A stretch of 64,000 bases of DNA from Cyclobacterium jeungdonense (GTDB taxonomy: Bacteria; Bacteroidota; Bacteroidia; Cytophagales; Cyclobacteriaceae), in assembly GCF_010994275.1 (NCBI RefSeq), contig NZ_WMCD01000005.1, positions 310,001 through 374,000 on the forward strand, in the 5' to 3' direction. The notes under the pieces were generated by a model, which had not been told where the DNA came from, did not search any database, and was given only the letters and a program-made list of their open reading frames with translations. The first letter of the stretch is position 1; every line of letters starts with the position of its first letter. Positions 37,089 to 45,052 of this stretch are shown piece after piece. The position numbers and the translations under genes are program-made.

Positions 37089-37601
37089 TTATATTATTAG
37101 ATTTTTAAACCATTGAATTATAGGTGTTTCGGACAGGTTTTGTAACAAAAGACTGCGAACCTGTTCCATTTGCCGGACTACACGTTGCTTTAGGTCGGGA
37201 TTTTTGGCTACCAATTGCTCTTTCATTTCGGTCCATTCGTTTATAAAAAGAGCAAGGGCAACTCCAGTACCTATTTCAATAAAATGGCCCAGGAAACAGC
37301 CTGAATATTTTTTCTGGGCCAGTTCCTCAATGATTTGCCGCATTTGATGTCCTGGCGGAATTGGATGAGATGAAAGGCAGCGGAAACTACCCTTGTCCTG
37401 AGCGTGAACAAAAGGAAGTAACTCTCTGAAGTAGTCTTTTTCGGGTCCGATCAGGCTTTTTTGCCTATTAACTACCAATACTTCCTCAACCCCTCCAACC
37501 ACAAATACCTCCTCTTTCAGGTACTGTACCTGATGCGCTGTGTTTGGGGAAATATCCCATGCGGCAATATCTCGAGCCACTGGACAAAATTGAAGAGCCC
37601 T
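37089..37601 (-). pseudogene. Truncated AraC-family regulator
   Basis: The frame reads 163 residues from a GTG at 37580 and stays open to a stop at 37604. The text matches the middle of AraC-family regulators found beside siderophore receptors: SSHPIPPGHQMRQIIEELAQ, then YSGCFLGHFIEIGTGVALAL, then MEQVRSLLLQNLSETPII. The last segment normally leads into the HTH domain (LARQVGLN-type), but the frame stops about ten residues later and no HTH is found in the remaining 31 bases before the next gene. The N-terminal part is also missing. I judge it a fragment without DNA-binding ability. Confidence 0.65.
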
Positions 37602-37619
37602 TTATTGGGGAGCTGGACA

Positions 37620-38378
37620 ATTGTAAGTTGGGAAGTTTTATTACAGGAACCGCGACCATTTTATTCACAATAGAGGTCTTGACCGGTCTGATTATCTGGG
37701 TGCCTAAAAAAGCCAGGTATTGGCGGCAGAGGCTGAAAATCAAATTCAAAAGTAATTGGAAACGGATCAATCACGACCTTCACAATACCCTGTCCTTTTA
37801 TTCCGCTCTCATCCAGTTCCTTATGGGGGTAACCGGTCCCTTCTGGTTTTTTCACTGGTATCGGGAGGGATTGCAAAAAGCCTGGGGAGACCTAACAGGA
37901 GCGCACAGAAAGAGGTCCGGGACGAGATGCTGTCAACGGTGAACAAACGGAAGAAAGAGGTGATATTGAACTGTTTCCCATTGAGGAATACCTGGCAGTA
38001 GTTGACCGGGAATTGACGTATAAAGGAGAATATAGCATCCGTTTTCCTCAGAAAGGGGGAACCGAGATCAGCATCAACAAAAAAAGGGCAGGCTTTTTTG
38101 CTCTGGCAGCTTCGGACAGAATAGTGCTGGATGCCGGTACCAAAGTAGTAAAAGAGGTGGTGATATTTCGCGATCAACCCTTTAACCAACGCGTTTCCCG
38201 ATCCATAAAAGCCCTTCATGTGGGGGATGTGTACGGATCCTTTAGCAAGTTGCTTTATTTTATTTCCTGCCTAATTGCCACCAGTTTGCCGGTAACCGGT
38301 ACATTGATCTGGATCAATAAGATGAAAAAGCCAAGGAAAAAGAAGAAAAGGGAGGTGTTTACCGCAGCTACTCCATGA
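37620..38378 (+). pseudogene. Truncated, frameshifted PepSY-associated membrane protein
   Basis: Two frames together encode the C-terminal two thirds of a PepSY-TM protein. The first (to 37942) has FITGTATILFTIEVLTGLII, then NWKRINHDLHNTLSFYSALI. The second (frame of 38013, open upstream to at least 37899) has EEYLAVVDRELTYKGEYSI, then KALHVGDVYGSFSKLLYFIS. One frameshift between about 37890 and 37980 separates them. The N-terminal helix and first PepSY part are missing. Such proteins accompany siderophore receptors and may help ferric reduction. The break makes the gene inactive unless the sequence has an error. Confidence 0.75.
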
Positions 38379-38519
38379 GTCCCATCCCTAATAAACGGTT
38401 CTAGACCCTATTTTGAATGCAACTCAGAATACGGGTCTTTGAATTTTTACCATTAAGTTTGAGAAGATGGGCGGCCGGTAAAAAAGTTTATCCTGGACTG
38501 TACGCTAATGTTCTTTTAG

Positions 38520-38618
38520 CTGGACCTTGCGAATAAAATAATTTACGGCCTTTCCTATTCAAAGGATCGCAGTGAAAGAACTTACATAGTGAAATTTAAT
38601 TTGGAAGGGGAAAAATAA
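38520..38618 (+). pseudogene. Possible C-terminal tail of a lost gene
   Basis: A 32-codon open stretch without a start, LDLANKIIYGLSYSKDRSE followed by RTYIVKFNLEGEK and a stop, resembles the last strand of a six-bladed beta-propeller lipoprotein. An in-frame stop lies just upstream. It sits in the 280-base gap between the PepSY remnant and the first leucine-rich-repeat gene and is read as debris of a former gene. The rest of the gap shows nothing I recognise. Confidence 0.3.
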
Positions 38619-38658
38619 CTACAGAGGCAGGTCAATAAATATATTAAAAGTATTTTGG

Positions 38659-40227
38659 CTAGTTGCTACAGTTTTCATCAGAAAGGTTGTTCAAATCTGG
38701 GTTATGCGCATTTCCAGTAACATTTGGTTGCCTATTTGAATTGCCAGTATTTATTTTTTTCAGAGCACAAAAATCTACAAGATTTTCATTCGAACCAATT
38801 TGTATTATTTCGCCTACTGTTTCTAAATTTTCCAGTCCATTTAAAGATTTGAGTTGGGGATTGCCATCAATGTATAATTTTACCCCAATGGAGAGTAAAT
38901 TTCCCAAACCTTCCAAACTCTCTAAATTGGGGTTATCAGCTATCTCTAAGCTCGTTGTCAACTCCTTTATTATTGGAAGGCCTTTTAAATTTTTTAGTCC
39001 GATTATATTTCGCAAGGAAAGCAAGGAAGTAATTTCGAAATTCTCAGGGATTTTGTTTTCGAAATTATCTATTTCCAAACCGGAAAGTCTGAGGGCTTCG
39101 ATTTCCTGAAATTGGTTGATTATTCTCCAAAAGGATTCTAATTTAGGATTATCGGCTAAATTTATATCGGCCGTTTCGGTCAATTGCTTTAGTTCCTCTA
39201 TGGAAGTAAGGTTTTCATTTCCTATAATTTCCAAAGAATGACAATTGTTAAGGTTATTCAGGCCGTTTAAGTTTATTAATCCAGGGATATTAAAAATTCT
39301 TAATGTTTCTTTAACGGATTTTAAATTTTCAAGACCTTCCAGATTTGCTATTTGAGGATTATTTTGAATGTAAAGTTTAGATTTAACCTCCCTTAGGTTT
39401 TGTAAACCCTGAAGGGAGTTTAAACTTTCATTTTCAGCTATTAACAACCAGCCTACTTTGGAAAGATTTTCCAGCCCGTTTAAGCTTGTTAAATTAGTGT
39501 TTTTTCTGATAATTAGATCACCTTCTATTTCCCGAATGGAATTTAGTGGAGATAAGTCAATAGTTTCCTGATGGTCTATAATATTAATATCACCAACTAT
39601 TTTTGTATAACAGAGGGCTCCAAAATCTTCAATCATTTTTTGAGAAAGCAAATGAACACTTCCCTCAAATGTCCCTCCATCACAGGCGAGTTCCTCTCTA
39701 AACATAACTTCTGTTGCATTCAAACCAAAATCTTCCGGACTGTAGCCTTTTGTGGAAAGAGATTCAGCAGTAACAGAGTTGATATTATTTGTTGTTGCTT
39801 CAAATTGTATGGGAAGGACTTCCGTTATAGCAGATGAAAGAGGAGATCCTTCCAAAGGAGTGGCATAAATCACCTCACCTCTGGCATCTTCAAGCCATAA
39901 CTTGGTGAGTTGGTAGCGTCCTATTGGTAGGTTAAAAATTTCGAATCGTATCGTATTCCCATCCAGAACGAAATCGTCAAACTTTTTTGGAAAACCTTCA
40001 AGCATACCATTTGCATCTTCAATGGCAACCCAAATCGACTCAACCTCCTGGAGTCTTTCGGAGGTAATCCTCCCATTAACCGAAGATTGAACGGGCTTGT
40101 CAAGGTCAATGGATAAAGAAATTTCTGCAGACGGCTTAGCAACTGGTGTAGGATCAGGCGTGCAGGAAGCTCCAGAAAGAAACATTACTACCCCAGCCAG
40201 TAAGGAGGAAAAAGGAAAATTTTTCAT
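38659..40227 (-). CDS. Leucine-rich-repeat lipoprotein, copy 1
   Basis: A 522-residue lipoprotein (lipobox GASC, Cys22). An N-terminal beta-sandwich-like domain (about 30-150) contains SIWVAIEDANGMLEGFPKK and FNLPIGRYQLTKLWLEDA. A Cys-containing segment (REELACDGGTFEGSV) leads into receptor-L-type leucine-rich repeats (about 205-490) with units such as LTSLNGLENLSKVGWLLI. The end has a Cys pair (DFCALKK, SDENCSN) likely forming a capping disulphide. It probably sits on the cell surface and binds an unknown ligand. The adjacent gene at 40483 is a paralogue. Base composition is more AT-rich than the flanking housekeeping genes. Confidence 0.85.
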   Translation of the reverse strand: MKNFPFSSLLAGVVMFLSGASCTPDPTPVAKPSAEISLSIDLDKPVQSSVNGRITSERLQEVESIWVAIEDANGMLEGFPKKFDDFVLDGNTIRFEIFNLPIGRYQLTKLWLEDARGEVIYATPLEGSPLSSAITEVLPIQFEATTNNINSVTAESLSTKGYSPEDFGLNATEVMFREELACDGGTFEGSVHLLSQKMIEDFGALCYTKIVGDINIIDHQETIDLSPLNSIREIEGDLIIRKNTNLTSLNGLENLSKVGWLLIAENESLNSLQGLQNLREVKSKLYIQNNPQIANLEGLENLKSVKETLRIFNIPGLINLNGLNNLNNCHSLEIIGNENLTSIEELKQLTETADINLADNPKLESFWRIINQFQEIEALRLSGLEIDNFENKIPENFEITSLLSLRNIIGLKNLKGLPIIKELTTSLEIADNPNLESLEGLGNLLSIGVKLYIDGNPQLKSLNGLENLETVGEIIQIGSNENLVDFCALKKINTGNSNRQPNVTGNAHNPDLNNLSDENCSN

Positions 40228-40299
40228 GGTATAAAAAGGAAGTGTAAAAAACGAGCTTGATATTTAAACAAAAAACAGATTAAAGAACGAATAACTTCG

Positions 40300-40331
40300 G
40301 AAAGGTACGATCAATCTATTGAAATTTCCAA
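40300..40331 (-). promoter_or_regulatory. Candidate promoter of LRR copy 1
   Basis: On the minus strand a TTG (40329-40331) is followed after about 20 bases by TACCTTTC (40300-40307). The same arrangement occurs at the matching place before copy 2, and the leader between box and ATG is conserved in both (AACTTCGG-type text on the plus strand). Confidence 0.5.
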
Positions 40332-40482
40332 TTCAAATTAAAAATTTTGTTTTCAAAACCATTGGAAACTAAGTATCAAAATATAATCTGGATAGCCACC
40401 TTAATGCTGTATCTCTAGCCCTTTTATTCCATAAGGTAACCAACACGGGCACACAGCGCGGAAATTTATCAAACATCAAGAT

Positions 40483-42048
40483 TTATTCGCTACAGTTCTC
40501 ACCATTAAAATCATTTATTCCCGGATTATACGCATTTCCTGAAATACCTGGCTGGTAGGAAGGGTTCGAAGAAAAAAGATCGTTTAAGGCACAAAAATCC
40601 GCTAATTTCTCATTGTTTTGAACGGTGATGGCGCCTCCCACAGAGGATAAATTTTCTAATCCGCTTAAGGTTTGAAGGTTGGGGTTTAAGGTTATAGATA
40701 ACATACCACCCACTGACTCCAGGTTTTCTAACCCTTCCAGACTCACTATATCGGGACATCTGTTAATAAGTAAGCTTCCTGCTAATTCCTTTTCTATGGG
40801 TAAACCGACCATATTTTCAAGGCCACTTATGTTACCAAAGGCAAGAGTTCCTGTAATTTTTAACCCTGCCGGAAGTACATTATCCCAACTGGCTATCTCC
40901 ATATATGAAAGGCTTAAAGATTCGAGTTCTTCCATATGGGTGAAGAGTTCCTTAAAGTAAGTTAATCTGGGGTTTCTGGAAATACTGATGGTCCCCAGAT
41001 TAGTCAATCCGCTCAAGTCGCTTACAGATTGCAAATTTTCATTGGAATTTATCTGGATAGATGGACAATTGCTTAGGTTATTCAAGCCCTTCAGATTGGT
41101 TAGGCCCGGATTCCGTTCTATTCGGAAAAATTTTTCAACGGTTTTTAGGTTTGCGAGACCGTGAAGATGGGTTAATTGTGGATTATTAGTTAGATAAAAA
41201 GTAGTTTTTATTTCCTGTAAGTTTCTCAACCCATCCAGAGAAGTCAAACTATTATTACCATTGATATTTAGCCAACCTAACGAGGTAAGATTTTCCAGGC
41301 CATTTAGATTCTCCAAAAAAGGATTCATCCAAATTTCCAGTTCATCAATTTCCTGAAGAGACTGAAGTGGAGTGAGGTCGAGCGGTGTGCTACTGAACAT
41401 GATTCTTATCCGACCTTTAATTTTCGAGTAACATAGCGCTCCAAAATTGTCGATCTCCTCCTGAGTTGAGAGATCAAAATTCCCCTCGAAAGTACCCCCA
41501 TCACAAGCAGGCTCCACTCTAAAAATAACTTCTTCTACCTCAAGGCCAAAATTTTCAGGACGATGGCCTCTCGTGGAAAGGGAGGCTGCTTCAACCGTGG
41601 TAATTGAATGAGCTGAGGCATTGAAGGCCATAGGAAGGGGGTTTTCTACCGCTGTCGCCAAGGGAGATCCTTCCATGGGAATTGCATAAATCGCCTCCCC
41701 ATTGGCATCTTCAAGCCACAACTTGGTGAGCTGGTACTGCCCTATCGGCAGGTTAAAAAGTTCGAATCGTACTTCATTCGCATCAAGGATGAAATCGTTA
41801 AGCATCTTTGGAAAACCCTCAAGCATGCCATTTGCATCTTCAATGGCCACCCAAACCGACACCACCTCCTGAAGTCTGTCGGAGGAAATTCGACCATTAG
41901 CCGAAGATGGAATGGGTTCGTTTAGGTCAATGGAAAATGAAACTTCAGCGGAGGGCTTACTTTCTGGTGTAGGATCAGACGTACACGAAGCTACAAAAAC
42001 AAACAGCACTGCACCAACCAGAAAGGAGGAAAAAGGGAAATTTTTCAT
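40483..42048 (-). CDS. Leucine-rich-repeat lipoprotein, copy 2
   Basis: A 521-residue lipoprotein (lipobox VASC, Cys22) collinear with copy 1 at 38659. The signal peptide and N-terminal domain are close to identical in long stretches (VWVAIEDANGMLEGFPKM, FNLPIGQYQLTKLWLEDA). The leucine-rich repeats (about 205-490; LENLNGLENLTSLGWLNI, LTHLHGLANLKTVEKFF) keep the framework but differ at many ligand-side positions. The terminal Cys motif (DFCALND, NGENCSE) is kept. The tandem arrangement suggests duplication followed by divergence of the repeat surface. Confidence 0.85.
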   Translation of the reverse strand: MKNFPFSSFLVGAVLFVFVASCTSDPTPESKPSAEVSFSIDLNEPIPSSANGRISSDRLQEVVSVWVAIEDANGMLEGFPKMLNDFILDANEVRFELFNLPIGQYQLTKLWLEDANGEAIYAIPMEGSPLATAVENPLPMAFNASAHSITTVEAASLSTRGHRPENFGLEVEEVIFRVEPACDGGTFEGNFDLSTQEEIDNFGALCYSKIKGRIRIMFSSTPLDLTPLQSLQEIDELEIWMNPFLENLNGLENLTSLGWLNINGNNSLTSLDGLRNLQEIKTTFYLTNNPQLTHLHGLANLKTVEKFFRIERNPGLTNLKGLNNLSNCPSIQINSNENLQSVSDLSGLTNLGTISISRNPRLTYFKELFTHMEELESLSLSYMEIASWDNVLPAGLKITGTLAFGNISGLENMVGLPIEKELAGSLLINRCPDIVSLEGLENLESVGGMLSITLNPNLQTLSGLENLSSVGGAITVQNNEKLADFCALNDLFSSNPSYQPGISGNAYNPGINDFNGENCSE

Positions 42049-42122
42049 GGTATAAAAAAAGAAAATGTAAAAAACGATTTTGATCCTTTAACAAAAAACA
42101 GATTAAAGAACGAATAACTTCG

Positions 42123-42154
42123 GAAATATACGATCAATCCATTAATTTTTTCAA
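42123..42154 (-). promoter_or_regulatory. Candidate promoter of LRR copy 2
   Basis: TTG at 42152-42154 and TATATTTC at 42123-42130 on the minus strand, about 20 bases apart. They align with the boxes before copy 1, including the downstream leader. Confidence 0.5.
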
Positions 42155-42256
42155 CTCAAATTATAATTTTATTTTCAAAACCAATGGATGCCAACGGTTT
42201 ATAAAACCCAGTTAGGTGATCCTATTGCATAGAACTGGCCTTACATACGCAAATAA

Positions 42257-43399
42257 TCAATCCGGAAAAAGACTTGTATCCATATTTGGAATGATACGCA
42301 AGGCATTTTTGTAATACACTTTTTTCAACACTTCATCGGGAAGGTTCAAACCATACATACGCCAGAAGGCATGGTATTTTTTGTAATATGGGAAATACTC
42401 ATCAGCCGTTTCCAATACCCGGAAGTAGGTGTAAAATTCTTCTTTGTTATAGGCATCCTTTCCGAACAGAATTCGGTCTTGGTAGCGGATAAAAAATTCC
42501 CTGGCCATCCTTGGCTGGCGGCCAAATTCAGCAATGACCGCTCCAATGCCAAAGTTCACATTGGGATATTCCTCCAGGTGTTTTCCGGCTTTGGCCAGGT
42601 CATTGGCCATCCAGCCCATGTGGGCATTGATAAAAGTGGTTTCGGGATGCTTGCGGAATATGTGATGCTGCTCAGCGATGATCTGTTCAAAGGGAGCCGG
42701 ATTATCCACTCCTCTTTTCCGGTTGGGGTTAATTTTTAGTTCCAGCCAGCGTTCGTTACTGGCATCCATTGGCTGCCAGAAAGGAGCCGGGTCTGCGGCA
42801 TGGATCAGAACAGGAATACCCAATTCGCCACATTTCGCCCAAATTGGATCCAGGTCGGGATGGTCTATGGGTACGCGATTGCCGTTAATGTCGTTGACAG
42901 AAAGCCCCAGGCTTTTGTATATTTTCAATCCATTGGCACCATTTTTCACATCCGTTTCAAGCTCTGCCACTGCATTTTTAACCCAATCTTCTCCGCCAAA
43001 TCCTTCAAATCCCAAATTGGTAAATACGATAAAACGTCCGGGCGCTACTCCGTTAAAGCGGCGAATCATGGAATTCAGGTAGGCCTGGGCATCGATTTCA
43101 TTCCTGCTTCGAGCAAAGCCCTTCCCACTTAGGTTGACCATAGTGGCCATGTTTAATTCATCCATTTCGGATACCAGGCGATGAATCAGTTCCTGCGTTA
43201 CGTTCCACTGATGACTATGTATATCAACGAAGGGAAATTTTGCCGATTTCACTGGGTTTTCAGGAACTACCAGCGTGGATACCGGCTCGTATTCCTCAAA
43301 ACCCATTTCCTGAGATTTTGCCGGGTGAAAGTAGAAACAAAAGGCAATCAACATTCCTGGGAATAGTTGTTTGAAGGAGAAAAAAGAATTTGCAGGCAT
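42257..43399 (-). CDS. Secreted amidohydrolase (PF04909-like metal-dependent hydrolase)
   Basis: A 380-residue TIM-barrel hydrolase with a signal peptide (MPANSFFSFKQLFPGMLIAF). The open frame extends to 43456, but the ATG at 43399 gives the signal peptide directly and is preferred. The metal-binding HxH is in PFVDIHSHQWN, further His residues are in IPVLIHAADPAPFW and TTFINAHMGWM, and the last Asp is in DRILFGKDAYN. These fit the amidohydrolase-related (decarboxylase/lactonase-like) branch. The substrate is unknown. It follows the LRR pair on the same strand but is upstream of them with a 208-base gap, so it is probably independent. Confidence 0.83.
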   Translation of the reverse strand: MPANSFFSFKQLFPGMLIAFCFYFHPAKSQEMGFEEYEPVSTLVVPENPVKSAKFPFVDIHSHQWNVTQELIHRLVSEMDELNMATMVNLSGKGFARSRNEIDAQAYLNSMIRRFNGVAPGRFIVFTNLGFEGFGGEDWVKNAVAELETDVKNGANGLKIYKSLGLSVNDINGNRVPIDHPDLDPIWAKCGELGIPVLIHAADPAPFWQPMDASNERWLELKINPNRKRGVDNPAPFEQIIAEQHHIFRKHPETTFINAHMGWMANDLAKAGKHLEEYPNVNFGIGAVIAEFGRQPRMAREFFIRYQDRILFGKDAYNKEEFYTYFRVLETADEYFPYYKKYHAFWRMYGLNLPDEVLKKVYYKNALRIIPNMDTSLFPD

Positions 43400-43564
43400 A
43401 GGTGGTTGTTTTGTATCAGCTTTGAATTTACTACAGAAAAACCAATCTTCCCGCATCGGTTTGCCTGCTTTTTAGAAAATTCCTGCTTTTGCCACCTGAT
43501 CAGGGGAGGTGGGCGTTGTTTCGCCTCAAAACGGGGAAAATTTCAGCCCTATTAATTTTTAATG

Positions 43565-43572
43565 TACTTTTG
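43565..43572 (+). promoter_or_regulatory. Candidate -7 box of rnhA
   Basis: TACTTTTG matches TAnnTTTG exactly, 22 bases before the rnhA ATG. A TTTC rather than TTG lies about 20 bases upstream. Confidence 0.5.
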
Positions 43573-43594
43573 ATTTTCGACTTGAAGACCAGCT

Positions 43595-44062
43595 ATGATT
43601 AAGATATATACCGACGGCTCCTCCAGAGGCAACCCGGGCCCCGGGGGATATGGAGTGATACTGCTCTACAAAGACCTACGAAAAGAGCTTTCGGAGGGTT
43701 TTCGCCTGACCACCAATAACCGTATGGAATTGCTGGCCGTGATCAAAGGGCTGGAGGCACTGAAGGTAGAGGGGCTGCCCGTTACGATCTTTTCCGACAG
43801 TAAATATGTGGTGGATGCGGTCCAAAAGGGATGGATATGGGGTTGGCAAAAAAAAGCATTTAAGGACAAGAAAAATCCGGATCTTTGGAAAAGATACATT
43901 CCGCTTCACACCCGATTTAAGCCTCGTTTCCAATGGGTTAGGGGTCACGATGGCAATCTGGAAAACGAAAGGTGTGACCAATTGGCTGTGGAGGCAGCAT
44001 CCGGTGCTGGTTTGAAAAAGGATGAGGGGTACGAAGCAAACCAGAAGCAGGGCTTGTTTTAG
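43595..44062 (+). CDS. rnhA: Ribonuclease HI
   Basis: A 155-residue enzyme that cuts RNA in RNA/DNA hybrids. The catalytic acidic residues are visible: Asp7 in IYTDGSSRGNPGPGG, Glu45 in TTNNRMELLAVI, Asp68 in FSDSKYVVDAV, and the last Asp in ENERCDQLA. The basic handle region (WIWGWQKKAFKDKKNPDLW) is present. It is followed after 2 bases by the methyltransferase gene. Confidence 0.95.
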   Translation: MIKIYTDGSSRGNPGPGGYGVILLYKDLRKELSEGFRLTTNNRMELLAVIKGLEALKVEGLPVTIFSDSKYVVDAVQKGWIWGWQKKAFKDKKNPDLWKRYIPLHTRFKPRFQWVRGHDGNLENERCDQLAVEAASGAGLKKDEGYEANQKQGLF

Positions 44063-44064
44063 AC

Positions 44065-44781
44065 ATGGCGAATAGTTATTTCCAATTCAAACAATTTTTG
44101 ATTCACCAGGACCGATGTGCCATGAAACTGAGTACCGATGCGGTTTTACTAGGTGCCCTGGCTCATCAACCCTCTCCAGAAAAGATCCTGGATGTTGGGA
44201 TGGGTACCGGTGTTATTGGATTGATGCTGGCCCAACGCTATCCAACATCCGTGGTACACGGGGTGGAAATAGAGCGAGAAGCCTTTTACCAGGCTTCAGA
44301 AAACATCCAGGGAAGTCCATGGAGGGAAAGGATGGTAATTTTTAACGCGTCATTGCAGGATTATTCACGAAATACATTGCAAAAATACGACCTGATCGTA
44401 AGCAATCCCCCTTATTTTTCGAATCACCTCAAGTCTGAAAATTCTGGTAGAAATTTCGCTATGCACGATGAGAAATTATCCCAAAAAGACCTGTTGGAAG
44501 GTATAAAGCAGCTATTAAGCAAGGATGGTTTATTTTGGCTGATTCTGCCGGTTAGGGAAATGAAACGATTTAGGGAGTTGACGCGGCATTCGAGTCTCTG
44601 TCTTTCCCGCCGCTACCTGATTCGGGATAGCCCTCAAAGTGATCCTCATCGAGAAATTTGTTCATTTGGAAAGGGGCTAGAAACAGGTGTCATTTTGGGT
44701 GAAATCACTCTAAAGGATAATTCAGGCCAGTATAGCCAGATATACGGTGAATTGGTAAAGGATTTTCTCCTTAATCATTAA
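44065..44781 (+). CDS. trmN6: tRNA1(Val) adenine-37 N6-methyltransferase (TrmN6/YfiC-like)
   Basis: A 238-residue SAM-dependent methyltransferase. Motif I is DVGMGTGVIGL (43-53), the acidic SAM-ribose residue is in HGVEIE, and the catalytic NPPY lies at 114-117 (IVSNPPYFSN), as in N6-adenine methyltransferases. The N-terminal FKQFLIHQDRCAMKLSTDAV is diagnostic of the YfiC branch. It starts 2 bases after the rnhA stop, so the two genes are coupled. Confidence 0.9.
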   Translation: MANSYFQFKQFLIHQDRCAMKLSTDAVLLGALAHQPSPEKILDVGMGTGVIGLMLAQRYPTSVVHGVEIEREAFYQASENIQGSPWRERMVIFNASLQDYSRNTLQKYDLIVSNPPYFSNHLKSENSGRNFAMHDEKLSQKDLLEGIKQLLSKDGLFWLILPVREMKRFRELTRHSSLCLSRRYLIRDSPQSDPHREICSFGKGLETGVILGEITLKDNSGQYSQIYGELVKDFLLNH

Positions 44782-45052
44782 GAGGAAATGCTTCTTTTCA
44801 CTTTTTCTTTGGATACAGCATGTTTAAATTGAAAAAACAGGAGAACCCAAACCTTAATAAACGTCTAATTGTCCTAAGAAGGTAGATAATTTGGAAAATA
44901 GTTGTATTAAATGTATATTCCTTTCAAAATTGCCTCTGAAAAATTACAACACATTTAAAAAACGAAAAAGCAACTCAGTGTTCAAATTTGCTGAATGAGG
45001 TTGCGTCGTTTCTTAATTTCAAGAAGGCCTAATTATTGCTGTTGTTGGAATC
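44782..45052. other. Intergenic region with a hairpin before the GT4/GH130 block
   Basis: No coding frame is seen in these 271 bases. A bulged hairpin at 44970-45004 pairs GCAAC with GTTGC, TCA with TGA and TTCA with TGAA, followed by GTCGTTTCTT. It could be a weak terminator or leader structure of the next gene. Confidence 0.3.

Larger units (their letters stand above)
38659..42190. repeat. Tandem duplication of LRR gene with its promoter
   Basis: Two diverged units, about 38659-40370 and 40483-42190, each made of gene, leader and promoter. The non-coding leaders share long identical stretches, for example around 40276-40300 and 42096-42120 (CAGATTAAAGAACGAATAAC), so the duplication included the control region. 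Confidence 0.8.
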
